Source: Erysipelotrichaceae bacterium
Lineage (GTDB): Bacteria > Bacillota_I > Bacilli_A > Erysipelotrichales > Erysipelotrichaceae
Direction of reading: 5' to 3'
Assembly: GCA_017404785.1 (NCBI GenBank)
Contig: JAFRBQ010000015.1
Span: 1-64,000 of the forward strand
DNA length: 64,000 bases
Position numbers and translations under genes: made by a program. Of this stretch, positions 54,216-63,450 are shown one piece after another. The notes beneath the pieces are model-generated. The model searched no databases and was not told where the DNA came from. It saw nothing but the letters and a program-made list of their open reading frames with translations. Every line of letters starts with the position of its first letter. Positions within the stretch are counted from its first letter, which is position 1.

Positions 54216-57113
54216 ATGAATCTCAAGAAAACAGCAATCATTCTGTCACTTTCCTTGATCGCTTTTATTGGTATATTGATGCCTAATATAATAAAAGCTC
54301 AGGATCAGGATAGAAAAGTTGTCAAAGTAGGATGGTATGAATCTTCCTATAATAGTTTAGATGAGAATGGCTTCCGTTCAGGATATGCCTATGAATATCA
54401 GTTAAAACTATCAGCCTATAATGGCTGGACTTTTGAATATATCGAAGGCAGCTGGCCTGAGCTCTTACACAAACTGGAAACCGGAGAGATCGATCTGATG
54501 AGTGATATCTCCTATACACCTGAAAGAGCTGAAAAGATGCTTTACTCTTCGCTTCCTATGGGAACTGAGGAATACTATCTTTTTACTGCGCCTGAAAGAA
54601 GTGATATCTCTCCCTTTGATCGGTCAACCCTTAATGGCAAAAAGATCAGCGTCAATGAGGACAGTTATCAGCTGCAGCTTTTTCTTGAATGGATAAAGGA
54701 GAATGATATCGATTGCGAAGTATATGAAGTTTCATGCACTGAAGATGAATCACTGCAGATGCTTGAAAATGGAACATATGATGGATATGTGACAGTTGAT
54801 TCATTCATGGATACAAGCCGTGCTGCGCCGGTATACAAGATAGGTTCCTCCGATTACTATTTTGCAGTAAATATGAACAGACCTGATCTTTATGAAGAAC
54901 TTGAATATGCGATGAGTAAGATCCAGGATGAAAACCGTTTCTATAACAACGAAATGTATGAAAAATATATCAGAAGATCTGGAGCCAATGCTTTTCTGTC
55001 TCCTCAGGAAAAGGAATGGTTGAAATTCCATCCAACGATAAAAATCGGTTATCAGGATAACTATCTGGCATTCTGTGCCAGGAATCCCGAGACCGGTGAA
55101 CTTGATGGCGTCCTGAAGGAATATCTGGAATATGCTTCTGATGCAATTTATAATGTGCGTATCAATTTCAAACCGGTCTGTTATGCAACTGCCGAGGAAG
55201 CTTTAGATGCTTTGCATAACGGTGAAGTTGATTGTGTATTCCCGGCCAATTTCAGCGGCTATGAAGCTGAGTCATTAAATATCGTAATGACTCCTGCACT
55301 TATGAATACCGAGATGTATGCGGTGGTCAGAATGAGCGATCCCGGTATTTTTAACAAGGACAACAATGTCGTTGTTGCCGTTAATGAAGGAAACCCTAAC
55401 TATGAAGCTTTTCTGGTTAAACACTTCCCTGAATGGAAAAAGGTCTATTTCGCCAATTCTGAAGCCTGCCTTAAAGGTGTAGCCGAAGGCAAGGCGGATT
55501 GTCTTATCATAAGCAACTACCGCTATAACAATATCGCCAGAATGTGCAAGAAGTATCATCTTACGACTTTTTCTATCGGAGTGGAACTTGATTACTGCAT
55601 GGCTGTTACAAGAGGACGGGTCGAACTGTATTCCGTACTTGCCAAAGTCATCAGTATGGTTCCTGATGCTGCAGTACACGCTTCATTTTCACACTATATA
55701 ACTGAGGAATCACAGCTTACTTTCACCGATTTCATCATTGATAATCTCGGTGTTTTTATCGTAATTACTTCGATCATCATGCTTACGATACTGTTTCTGC
55801 TTTTCAGAAGTATCACTTCGGAAAGAAAGGCCAATTCCCTTATTCAGGCTACCGAGCTTGATGATCTGACTGGTTTATATAACCGTAAGTATTTCTTCCA
55901 GTATGCCTACCGTATGTATCGAGATCATCCGGATAAGCCTCTTGATGCGATCGTTCTGAATATCGAACATTTCCGTTCCGTCAACGAACTGCATGGCCGT
56001 GAACTGGGCGATGAGATCTTGAGAGGCCTTGGAATCGAGATTAAAAAGATCGCTGATGAAGAAAATGGCATTGCTGGAAGATTTGAAGCTGACCGTTTTG
56101 ATATCTATTGTAATCATAAAGAAGATTATGAAGCCATTTTTGACAGACTTCAGACAGTAGTTAACCAGCTGGCTTTTAATGCCAACGCAAGACTGCGTAT
56201 GGGTGTAATGCCTTGGCAATCAGGCATGGAACCGATCGAACTGTTTGACCGTGCCAGAACAGCCTGCAATATGGCAAGAGGAAACTATAAGAAACACCTC
56301 ATCATCTATGATGAAACTGTCAGCAAGCGCGATATCTTTGAACAGCGTTTGCTCAACGACCTGCGTCAGGCACTGGACAATGAAGAATTTGAAGTTTTCT
56401 ATCAGCCTAAATTCAATATTCAGAATGAACCGTTCAAACTCGTCAGTGCCGAGGCTCTTGTGCGCTGGCATCATCCGGACCTCGGTCTGATTGAACCTGG
56501 TGATTTCATTCCTTTATTCGAAAACAATGGGCAGATCACACTTCTGGATAAATATGTCTGGGCAAAAGCAGCGCGGATGATCGCTTGCTGGAAGGAAAAA
56601 TACGGCGTAACACTTTCAATATCTGTCAACCTCTCACGAGTTGATATCTTTGATCTGGGACTTGAAGAGACGCTTTACGATATCATGGAGACCAATAATC
56701 TCAATTATGACGATCTGAAACTTGAGATAACCGAATCGGCATATACCGAAAATGCCGACCAGGTGATCCAGGTCATTGGCAGACTTCGCAATAAAGGTTT
56801 CAAGGTTGAAATGGATGACTTTGGCAGCGGTTATTCTTCTTTGAACATGCTTTCATCAATGCCGATTGATGTCCTGAAGATGGACAGAGAATTCATCAGA
56901 AATATCGACCACGACCAAAGAGGTCAGCAGCTTGTTGAATTGATCATCGATATTGCCAAAAATCTGAAGATCCCGGTAATCGCTGAAGGTGTTGAAAGAG
57001 AGACCCAGATCCAGATCCTCAAGAAGATGGGCTGCGATATCGTTCAGGGCTTCTATTTCTCAAGACCTTTGCCGGTCGATGAATTTGAAAAAAGATTTCT
57101 TATAACAGAATAG
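54216..57113 (+). CDS. Double periplasmic-binding-domain sensor with degenerate GGDEF and intact EAL domains
   Basis: A 965-residue membrane receptor. Signal peptide (1-29), two SBP-family-3 ligand-binding domains (about 37-260 and 272-500), a membrane helix (about 510-532), GGDEF domain (545-690) and EAL domain (715-960). The GGDEF signature is replaced by EADRF at 624-628, so cyclase activity is not expected. EAL is intact: E746 in SAEALVRW, EMDDFGSGYSS and AEGVERE. Predicted role: ligand-controlled c-di-GMP phosphodiesterase, built like BvgS-type tandem flytrap sensors. It is 15 nt upstream of its cyclase counterpart. Confidence 0.92.
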   Translation: MNLKKTAIILSLSLIAFIGILMPNIIKAQDQDRKVVKVGWYESSYNSLDENGFRSGYAYEYQLKLSAYNGWTFEYIEGSWPELLHKLETGEIDLMSDISYTPERAEKMLYSSLPMGTEEYYLFTAPERSDISPFDRSTLNGKKISVNEDSYQLQLFLEWIKENDIDCEVYEVSCTEDESLQMLENGTYDGYVTVDSFMDTSRAAPVYKIGSSDYYFAVNMNRPDLYEELEYAMSKIQDENRFYNNEMYEKYIRRSGANAFLSPQEKEWLKFHPTIKIGYQDNYLAFCARNPETGELDGVLKEYLEYASDAIYNVRINFKPVCYATAEEALDALHNGEVDCVFPANFSGYEAESLNIVMTPALMNTEMYAVVRMSDPGIFNKDNNVVVAVNEGNPNYEAFLVKHFPEWKKVYFANSEACLKGVAEGKADCLIISNYRYNNIARMCKKYHLTTFSIGVELDYCMAVTRGRVELYSVLAKVISMVPDAAVHASFSHYITEESQLTFTDFIIDNLGVFIVITSIIMLTILFLLFRSITSERKANSLIQATELDDLTGLYNRKYFFQYAYRMYRDHPDKPLDAIVLNIEHFRSVNELHGRELGDEILRGLGIEIKKIADEENGIAGRFEADRFDIYCNHKEDYEAIFDRLQTVVNQLAFNANARLRMGVMPWQSGMEPIELFDRARTACNMARGNYKKHLIIYDETVSKRDIFEQRLLNDLRQALDNEEFEVFYQPKFNIQNEPFKLVSAEALVRWHHPDLGLIEPGDFIPLFENNGQITLLDKYVWAKAARMIACWKEKYGVTLSISVNLSRVDIFDLGLEETLYDIMETNNLNYDDLKLEITESAYTENADQVIQVIGRLRNKGFKVEMDDFGSGYSSLNMLSSMPIDVLKMDREFIRNIDHDQRGQQLVELIIDIAKNLKIPVIAEGVERETQIQILKKMGCDIVQGFYFSRPLPVDEFEKRFLITE

Positions 57114-57128
57114 AGGTTATTTTCTGTA

Positions 57129-59279
57129 ATGAATAGACTAATAAGATCAAAAATAATCAGACTTACCATCTTCTTTTTGACTGTTATGATCGTTACGGCA
57201 GCTTTTAATCCGATGATTTTAAAGGCCGATGATGATCACAAGGTTGTCAAAGTAGGCTGGCACGAAGAGCCTTATTTCATCGAGGATGATCTGGGTCGCT
57301 GGTCTGGCTATACCTATGAGTATCAGCGTAAGATCGCTGCCTATACCGGCTGGAAATTCGAGTATGTACATGGAAGTTTCTCTGAACTTCTGCAGATGCT
57401 CAAAGATGGACAGATCGATATGATGGGAAATATTTCATATACTGAAGAGCGTGCCAATGATCTTCTATATGCCTCATCACCAATGGGAACGGAATCATAT
57501 TATCTTCTTGTCTCAACAGATAATAAAGAGATCAGGCAGGAAGATTATTCAACTCTTAACGGCAAAAAAGTTGGTGTAGCCAAGGGATCCATACAGGAAG
57601 AAATTTTCAGACAGTGGGTCGATACCCATAATGTTTCACCAGTGATCCTTGAACTTACCTCTACCGAGGATGATTCTTTAATGATGCTGGGAAACAGACT
57701 GGATGCTTTTGTCACAGTCGATGTCTATGGCGATCTTGAAGAAACAGCTGCTGTATGGAAGATCGGTTCATCCGATTACTTTTTCGCATTGAACAAGGAA
57801 AGAAATGATCTGCTGATCGATCTTAACAATGCAATGACTTCCATCCTTGAAGAGAATGTCTATTTCAATGAACAGCTTCACCAGAAATATCTGATGAACA
57901 AGAAGACCATATTCTATCTGAACAACGAAGAAATTGAATGGTTGGATAAACATCCTGTCATCAGAGTCGGTTATCAGGACAATTATCTGGCTTTCTGTGC
58001 ACAGGATAAGGAAACCGGTGAATTGACCGGGGCCTTGAAAGATTATCTGGAATATATATCTCAGGGTTTTGAGAATGCGACGATCAGTTTTGAAACTGTA
58101 TGTTATCCATCAGCCAAAGAAGCGATCGAAGCTTTAAAAAATAATGAGATCGACTGTATGTTCCCGGCAAACTTCAGCGATTATGAAGCGGAGATGGAAG
58201 GGATCGTTCAGACTCCGGCATTCATGGCAAGTGAAATGGATGCGGTCGTAAGAGCTGCTGATCAGAAGGAGTTCATCAAACAGGAAGATATCACTGTTGC
58301 TGTAAACGAAGGCAATACCAATTACGAGATCTTTCTGAAAGATAATTTCCCTGGCTGGAAAGTAAGATATTTCAAAGATACACCGAAAGGACTTGAGGCT
58401 ATCGCCAATAATGAAGCTGATTGCATCATCATCAGTAACTATCGTTTCAGTAATATTGCCAAACAGTGCGAGAAACTGCATCTGACAACGATATATACTG
58501 GTGTAAACCTCGATTACTCGATCGCCATTAAAGAGGGCAATACTATACTTTATTCGATCCTGACCAAGGCTTCAGGATTGGTCCCCGACAGTGTCATGCA
58601 CTCAGCTCTTGCATATTATTCGACCGAAGATGCAAAAATGACATTTGTCGATTTCATCAAGGACAATCTTATTGAAGCACTTATTGCGATTATAATCATT
58701 ATTTCTCTGATCATGTTCCTGATAGTAAGAGATATCAGAGCAGAAAAAAAGATAATTGAAGAAGAAAAACTTGTCAATGTTTTGAATAAACAGGTATTCG
58801 TCGATGCTTTGACTTCTGTCAGAAATAAAGGAGCTTTCGCAAATTATGTTCAGGAGTTGCAAAACAGACTTGATAATGATGAAAAACTGAAATTTGCGAT
58901 CGGTGTTTTTGACTGCAATGATCTCAAGAATATCAATGACCGATACGGTCATGATAAGGGTGATATTTATCTGAAAACCGCCAGCCGTCTTATCTGCAGG
59001 ATATTTGAACATTCGCCGGTCTTCAGGATCGGTGGTGATGAATTTGCTGTTATCATGGAAAATGATGATTTCATAAATAGAGACAAACTTGTTGAAAAGT
59101 TCAAAGAAAGCGAAAAAGAGATCAATGCCAAAGCGGAAAATGGCTGGGAAGAAGTCCATGTTGCATTCGGTATAGCTGTAAATGACAAAGAAGATGATGA
59201 TACTGTTAACGATACTGCCAGACGCGCTGATAAGATCATGTACGAAAACAAGAAGATAGACAAAGAAAAAGGTGATTGA
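57129..59279 (+). CDS. Double periplasmic-binding-domain sensor diguanylate cyclase
   Basis: A 716-residue receptor. Signal peptide (1-30), two SBP-family-3 domains (about 38-258 and 270-500), membrane helix (about 515-535), a short coiled linker and one GGDEF domain with intact GGDEF at 635-639 in FRIGGDEFAVI, DCNDLKNINDRYGHDKGD before it. No RxxD inhibitory site is evident. The sensor half is closely similar to that of the upstream protein (compare KVVKVGW, YQDNYLAFCA, NYR-N-IA), so the pair arose by duplication. Predicted role: ligand-controlled c-di-GMP synthesis. Confidence 0.93.
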   Translation: MNRLIRSKIIRLTIFFLTVMIVTAAFNPMILKADDDHKVVKVGWHEEPYFIEDDLGRWSGYTYEYQRKIAAYTGWKFEYVHGSFSELLQMLKDGQIDMMGNISYTEERANDLLYASSPMGTESYYLLVSTDNKEIRQEDYSTLNGKKVGVAKGSIQEEIFRQWVDTHNVSPVILELTSTEDDSLMMLGNRLDAFVTVDVYGDLEETAAVWKIGSSDYFFALNKERNDLLIDLNNAMTSILEENVYFNEQLHQKYLMNKKTIFYLNNEEIEWLDKHPVIRVGYQDNYLAFCAQDKETGELTGALKDYLEYISQGFENATISFETVCYPSAKEAIEALKNNEIDCMFPANFSDYEAEMEGIVQTPAFMASEMDAVVRAADQKEFIKQEDITVAVNEGNTNYEIFLKDNFPGWKVRYFKDTPKGLEAIANNEADCIIISNYRFSNIAKQCEKLHLTTIYTGVNLDYSIAIKEGNTILYSILTKASGLVPDSVMHSALAYYSTEDAKMTFVDFIKDNLIEALIAIIIIISLIMFLIVRDIRAEKKIIEEEKLVNVLNKQVFVDALTSVRNKGAFANYVQELQNRLDNDEKLKFAIGVFDCNDLKNINDRYGHDKGDIYLKTASRLICRIFEHSPVFRIGGDEFAVIMENDDFINRDKLVEKFKESEKEINAKAENGWEEVHVAFGIAVNDKEDDDTVNDTARRADKIMYENKKIDKEKGD

Positions 59280-59281
59280 AG

Positions 59282-60955
59282 ATGAAGAAAGCGCAATATA
59301 CGGCCAAAGAAATGAATGAGCTTCTGAAGAATATGTCTGGCATGTACGATCTGGCAAGAGTTGTCGATCCTATTGAATGTCGAATCATCAGAATAAATGA
59401 TGATGGCACGGTAAACATGAATCAGAAGTGCTATGGCATCTGGAACGCCGGAACCAAGTGCAGTCACTGTTCCAGTGCTGTTGCCTGCAAGACCAGCTGT
59501 CATCAGGAAAAATCCGAATACTTTGATAATAAAGTATTCCATATTCAATCCAATCCTGTAACTCTGACTTTACCGGATGGCGAAGCCTATGAGGCAGTCG
59601 TTGAACTGGTAAATATCGATGATGATGTAAGCGATCATTCTTCAATAAACGACAGGGCAGATGAAAACATCGACTACAAGGCAGCCCGTTATCAGCTGGT
59701 CCACGATGAAATGACCAAACTGCTTAATCCCGGACCATTCTATGAAATGTCCCGTCAATTGATCGTTGATAATCCTGAAACTTCCTGGATTATGATCAGC
59801 GGCGATATCATGAACTTCCGTCTGGTAAATACACTGTTTGGCGAACAGAAAGGTAATGAACTGCTTGTATCTACAGCTCAGGCATTAAATAAGATCGCTT
59901 CCTCGAGCAAAGGACTTTGCGGAAGACTGGGCGGAGATCACTTCGCCTTGCTTATAAGACAGGACGACTACAATGAAGAGTCACTGTTGGATATTCAGAA
60001 GGAGCTTTCTGCACAGTTCAACTGTGGTATCTATTCATACATCATTCATTTTGGCGTATACAGGATAAGCGATTCATCGCTTCCTATCTCTGTAATGTGT
60101 GGAAGAGCCAATTCGGCACTCAAGACTATCAAGGAAAGCCTTATTGAGACTGTTGCTTACTTCGACAGCGAGATGCAGCATCGCGCTTTGTTTGAACAGG
60201 AGATCATCAGCGGCTTTGCCAAAGCTATAGAAGAAGAACAGTTCAGGATGTATCTGCAGCCTTTATCCGATAATGAAGGTCATGTTTTCGGTGCTGAAGC
60301 ATTGGCCAGATGGGTTAGACCAGATGGTTCTATGATCATGCCAGGGGATTTCATCGAGATCCTGGAACAAGCCAATCTAATCCATGAACTTGATGCCTAT
60401 ATCTGGGAATGTGCTGCAAAACAGCTGTCTTTGTGGAAAAACAGCAGATACAGAGATTTTTTCATTTCGGTAAATATGTCAGCCAAAGACTTTTTCAGTA
60501 TGGATGTCTATGATGTACTTACAAAACTCGTTGATAAATATCATATTGAACCTGAAAAACTGAGGCTTGAGATAACTGAGACATGTCTTCTTGAAGAACC
60601 TAGAGAAAGTGATAAGATCATCACCCGTCTGAAAGATAAAGGTTTCCTGGTAGAGATCGATGATTTCGGCAAAGGCTTTTCATCTATATCCATGCTTAAA
60701 CAGATCCATGCGGATGTGCTCAAGGTCGATATGTCTCTTCTGCAGGAGATCAACAGCAAGTCCCGCAGCAAGATCATTCTCAAATCGATAATCAATATGG
60801 CCTACGAGTTAGGTATGGATGTCATAACTGAGGGCGTTGAAACAAAAGATGAGCTTGATGAGCTCATTTCCATGGGTTGCAACCATTTCCAGGGTTTCTA
60901 TATCTCAAGACCACTGCCGATAACTGATTTTGAAAGTCGGTTTTTAATACAGTAG
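59282..60955 (+). CDS. Cytosolic GGDEF-EAL protein with a cysteine-rich N-terminal sensor domain
   Basis: A 557-residue soluble protein. Residues 1-115 resemble a PAS-like sensor with six cysteines (C33, C50, C60, C63, C69, C73) in CYGIWNAGTKCSHC and CKTSC, suggesting metal, iron-sulfur or redox sensing. The GGDEF domain carries GGDHF at 217-221, probably a poor cyclase. The EAL domain has E339 in GAEALARW, EIDDFGKGFSS and TEGVET, so phosphodiesterase activity is likely. ATG 59282 overlaps the previous stop region and follows AAGGTG; it completes the three-gene operon. Confidence 0.9.
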   Translation: MKKAQYTAKEMNELLKNMSGMYDLARVVDPIECRIIRINDDGTVNMNQKCYGIWNAGTKCSHCSSAVACKTSCHQEKSEYFDNKVFHIQSNPVTLTLPDGEAYEAVVELVNIDDDVSDHSSINDRADENIDYKAARYQLVHDEMTKLLNPGPFYEMSRQLIVDNPETSWIMISGDIMNFRLVNTLFGEQKGNELLVSTAQALNKIASSSKGLCGRLGGDHFALLIRQDDYNEESLLDIQKELSAQFNCGIYSYIIHFGVYRISDSSLPISVMCGRANSALKTIKESLIETVAYFDSEMQHRALFEQEIISGFAKAIEEEQFRMYLQPLSDNEGHVFGAEALARWVRPDGSMIMPGDFIEILEQANLIHELDAYIWECAAKQLSLWKNSRYRDFFISVNMSAKDFFSMDVYDVLTKLVDKYHIEPEKLRLEITETCLLEEPRESDKIITRLKDKGFLVEIDDFGKGFSSISMLKQIHADVLKVDMSLLQEINSKSRSKIILKSIINMAYELGMDVITEGVETKDELDELISMGCNHFQGFYISRPLPITDFESRFLIQ

Positions 60956-61011
60956 ATAATAATTCAACTGATTTTATATATAAGGTGTAACATTGAAAAT
61001 AGAGGAAATCT

Positions 61012-62175
61012 GTGAATAATTTTTTTATACATTATACAGAAGCCAATATTGTATGTATCATTATCTTCCTGATCCTGCTTGTGCATGATCTTTTAGGCAT
61101 CGACAGACAGGAAAAGCAGATCAAATACGATAATGCATTGATTTCTTTTATTTTTTATTTTGCCGTTGATTCCTTATGGTCGGCTCTGGTATCCAATACC
61201 ATTAAACCTACACGTTTTCTGGTCGTTCTTGATACGTTCCTTCTGTATCTTGGCATGGTGTTCATCACTTATTTCTGGCTGGAATATGCACTGTCTGTTG
61301 AACAATACGAGAAAAGAAACGATCCGCGCTTCAGATTTCTGTTAATGACACCGTTCATCATTTCCACTCTGATCCTGATAATAACTTATTTTGTCAATCC
61401 TGGTTTTCTGATCAACGATGCATTCGAGGTTCAGGATGGATTTAATTATTTCCTTGTAACAGCTCCATATATAAACCTGGCTGCAGTCCTTTATTATTCA
61501 GTCAGAAAAGCCATCAGCGAGGAAAATCCGGTCGAGAAACGCAAATTCCTTCTTATCGGTCTGTTTCCGCTCATGGTAGTAATAGGAGGTCTGATTGAGA
61601 CATTTTTCTTCCCATATGAACCTTTCTTTGCCTACAGTTCCACGATCTTGATGCTGGTATTCTTCATCCAGATGATCCAAAGACAGATTTCTGCCGACCC
61701 ATTGACCGGTTTGAACAACCGTGGTCAACTTTTACGCTATACCTCGCAGAAATCCAATATGCGCAAGGATAAAAGGCTCACATATGTTGTAATGATCGAT
61801 ATAAATGACTTTAAATCTATAAATGATACTTATGGTCATGCCCAGGGCGATAAAGCTCTGATCATTCTGGCAGATTCCTTCAAGAAGGTCATCAATCATC
61901 ATAATTTCCCGGTATTCCTGGCCCGCTATGGCGGCGATGAGTTCATCATGATCGTTCATCCGACCAGCGAATCGGAACTTCTTCCATTGATCGATGACAT
62001 CAGAAGCGAACTGAGAAAACAGTGCATAGAAAATAATATCGGTTTCATCTTTACAGTAGGCATCGGTTATGATCAGCTTAAAGAAGAACCGGATACTTTC
62101 CAGAGATGTCTGCAAAGAGCTGACAAGAAACTCTATCTGAACAAGAGACAGGCCAAACAGGAGCTGTATTCCTGA
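61012..62175 (+). CDS. Polytopic membrane diguanylate cyclase
   Basis: A 387-residue protein. The N-terminal half has about seven hydrophobic segments (residues 10-225), a sensor of the 7TM type. The C-terminal GGDEF domain is intact, with DINDFKSINDTYGHAQGD and RYGGDEF (GGDEF 307-311). Translation starts at GTG 61012 with AGAGGA 5 nt upstream. It lies 56 nt after the preceding gene and ends at a terminator, closing the c-di-GMP island. Confidence 0.9.
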   Translation: MNNFFIHYTEANIVCIIIFLILLVHDLLGIDRQEKQIKYDNALISFIFYFAVDSLWSALVSNTIKPTRFLVVLDTFLLYLGMVFITYFWLEYALSVEQYEKRNDPRFRFLLMTPFIISTLILIITYFVNPGFLINDAFEVQDGFNYFLVTAPYINLAAVLYYSVRKAISEENPVEKRKFLLIGLFPLMVVIGGLIETFFFPYEPFFAYSSTILMLVFFIQMIQRQISADPLTGLNNRGQLLRYTSQKSNMRKDKRLTYVVMIDINDFKSINDTYGHAQGDKALIILADSFKKVINHHNFPVFLARYGGDEFIMIVHPTSESELLPLIDDIRSELRKQCIENNIGFIFTVGIGYDQLKEEPDTFQRCLQRADKKLYLNKRQAKQELYS

Positions 62176-62202
62176 CAGTTTAAAATCAATTAATCGCCAG
62201 AT

Positions 62203-62232
62203 AACAGGAAGACTAACAGTTTTCCTGTTTTA
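62203..62232 (+). terminator. Intrinsic terminator after the polytopic cyclase gene
   Basis: AACAGGAA (62203-62210) pairs with TTCCTGTT (62222-62229), with an inner ACT/AGT pairing, followed by TTA. Confidence 0.7.
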
Positions 62233-62243
62233 GATAAAAGAAT

Positions 62244-62747
62244 ATGAATAATGTACATAAAGAAAATACAACAATACGAAAACTGACGATCGATGAATAT
62301 GAACACGCGATGGATTTTGTGTTCAAGGTATTCAGCGAATCTGAAGCGATCAATTACTCAATGGAGGGCATAACTGAATTCTTTAATACGATCCATAACA
62401 ACAAATTCCTTTCATCTTTGGACATATATGGTGCCTTTGACAACGATGAACTTATTGGTCTGATAGCCACAAGAGACTCTGGAAGTCATATCGCCTTGTT
62501 TTTTGTTGATGGAAAACAGAAGAGAAAAGGTATTGGAAAACAGCTTTTCTCATATATTCTTCCAAAGACCGATTCCAGGATCATAACAGTAAATTCATCC
62601 ATTTATGCCAGAAGAATCTATAATAGACTGGGATTCAGGGAAACTGACAGCGAAAAGAATGTAAATGGAATAAGATTCATACCGATGGAATATCTGAAAG
62701 ATGGTTCTGAATGGTTACCATGCACAAATAAAGGATACACAATATGA
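62244..62747 (+). CDS. GNAT N-acetyltransferase
   Basis: A 167-residue acetyltransferase with IYGAFDNDELIGLIATRD, ALFFVDGKQKRKGIGKQLF (acetyl-CoA site) and SSIYARRIYNRLGF. Substrate unknown. It starts 12 nt after a terminator without a strong ribosome binding site, and overlaps the next gene by 4 nt (ATGA). Confidence 0.85.
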   Translation: MNNVHKENTTIRKLTIDEYEHAMDFVFKVFSESEAINYSMEGITEFFNTIHNNKFLSSLDIYGAFDNDELIGLIATRDSGSHIALFFVDGKQKRKGIGKQLFSYILPKTDSRIITVNSSIYARRIYNRLGFRETDSEKNVNGIRFIPMEYLKDGSEWLPCTNKGYTI

Positions 62748-63367
62748 ACTACTATGAAGAGATCATAAAAGAAATAGAAGAAAATATCGATAAAGGGGAT
62801 TACAGTGAAGCGGAAAGGCTGATCAGAAATGAGCTGAGTGTTTCCTATGTTCCTAGAGATGTGGAAAGCAGGCTCAACGAACTGCTTGATAAGGTAAAAA
62901 GGGATTCCTACCAGCAGAAAAGTCTGAGTGATGAGCAGATAGAAGAATATCTGTGTAAGGATGAGATTCATCAGCTGTTGGCTGTAGATGAACTCAACAG
63001 GAAAAATCTTCGCAATTATATCGATACTGTTCAATCATATCTGTCAGGAGATGGCTATCTCAATTCCAAAGTACTGCTGATAGATTCCCTGATAAGACAA
63101 GAAGTGAATTGCGATTTCATATACAATGGCGAGACGTTCAATCCATGCAAAGTTATTCTACCTGAAAAAAGTCCTGGCTTTTTAAGCGCATTAGAGCTCA
63201 TCAGAGAAAGATTCATGAAAGACCCATCAATGATGGCTATGGCTGAACAACTTCTCTATAAGGAGGTCCTTATGGCTTTACCTGATACTTTAAGCAAGGA
63301 TGAAGGCTTCATGGCGGCAGATAAGATCATAGCTTATATACTCAAGGCGTTTGAAAGTGCTAATTGA
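62744..63367 (+). CDS. Conserved helical protein of unknown function (DUF3196-like) upstream of tig
   Basis: A 207-residue acidic, all-helical soluble protein. The N-terminus (YYEEIIKEIEENIDKGDYSEAERLIRNEL) and repeated helix pairs resemble TPR-like DUF3196 proteins of Mollicutes and relatives; this match is from memory of the pattern and only moderate. No catalytic motif is visible. It is translationally coupled to the GNAT gene and lies 83 nt before trigger factor. Confidence 0.65.
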   Translation: MNYYEEIIKEIEENIDKGDYSEAERLIRNELSVSYVPRDVESRLNELLDKVKRDSYQQKSLSDEQIEEYLCKDEIHQLLAVDELNRKNLRNYIDTVQSYLSGDGYLNSKVLLIDSLIRQEVNCDFIYNGETFNPCKVILPEKSPGFLSALELIRERFMKDPSMMAMAEQLLYKEVLMALPDTLSKDEGFMAADKIIAYILKAFESAN

Positions 63368-63450
63368 GTGCTTTAATAAAGGTGTTTTTATAGAAAATCA
63401 GGATCATTAATGTTAAAATTATCTAGTCTGTAATAAGGAGAAGAAAGAAT

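Noticed and set aside
58602-59548. Long antisense open frames opposite the GGDEF/EAL genes
   Set aside because: They run opposite clearly conserved coding sequence, lack recognisable domains and ribosome binding sites, and reflect codon bias of the real genes.
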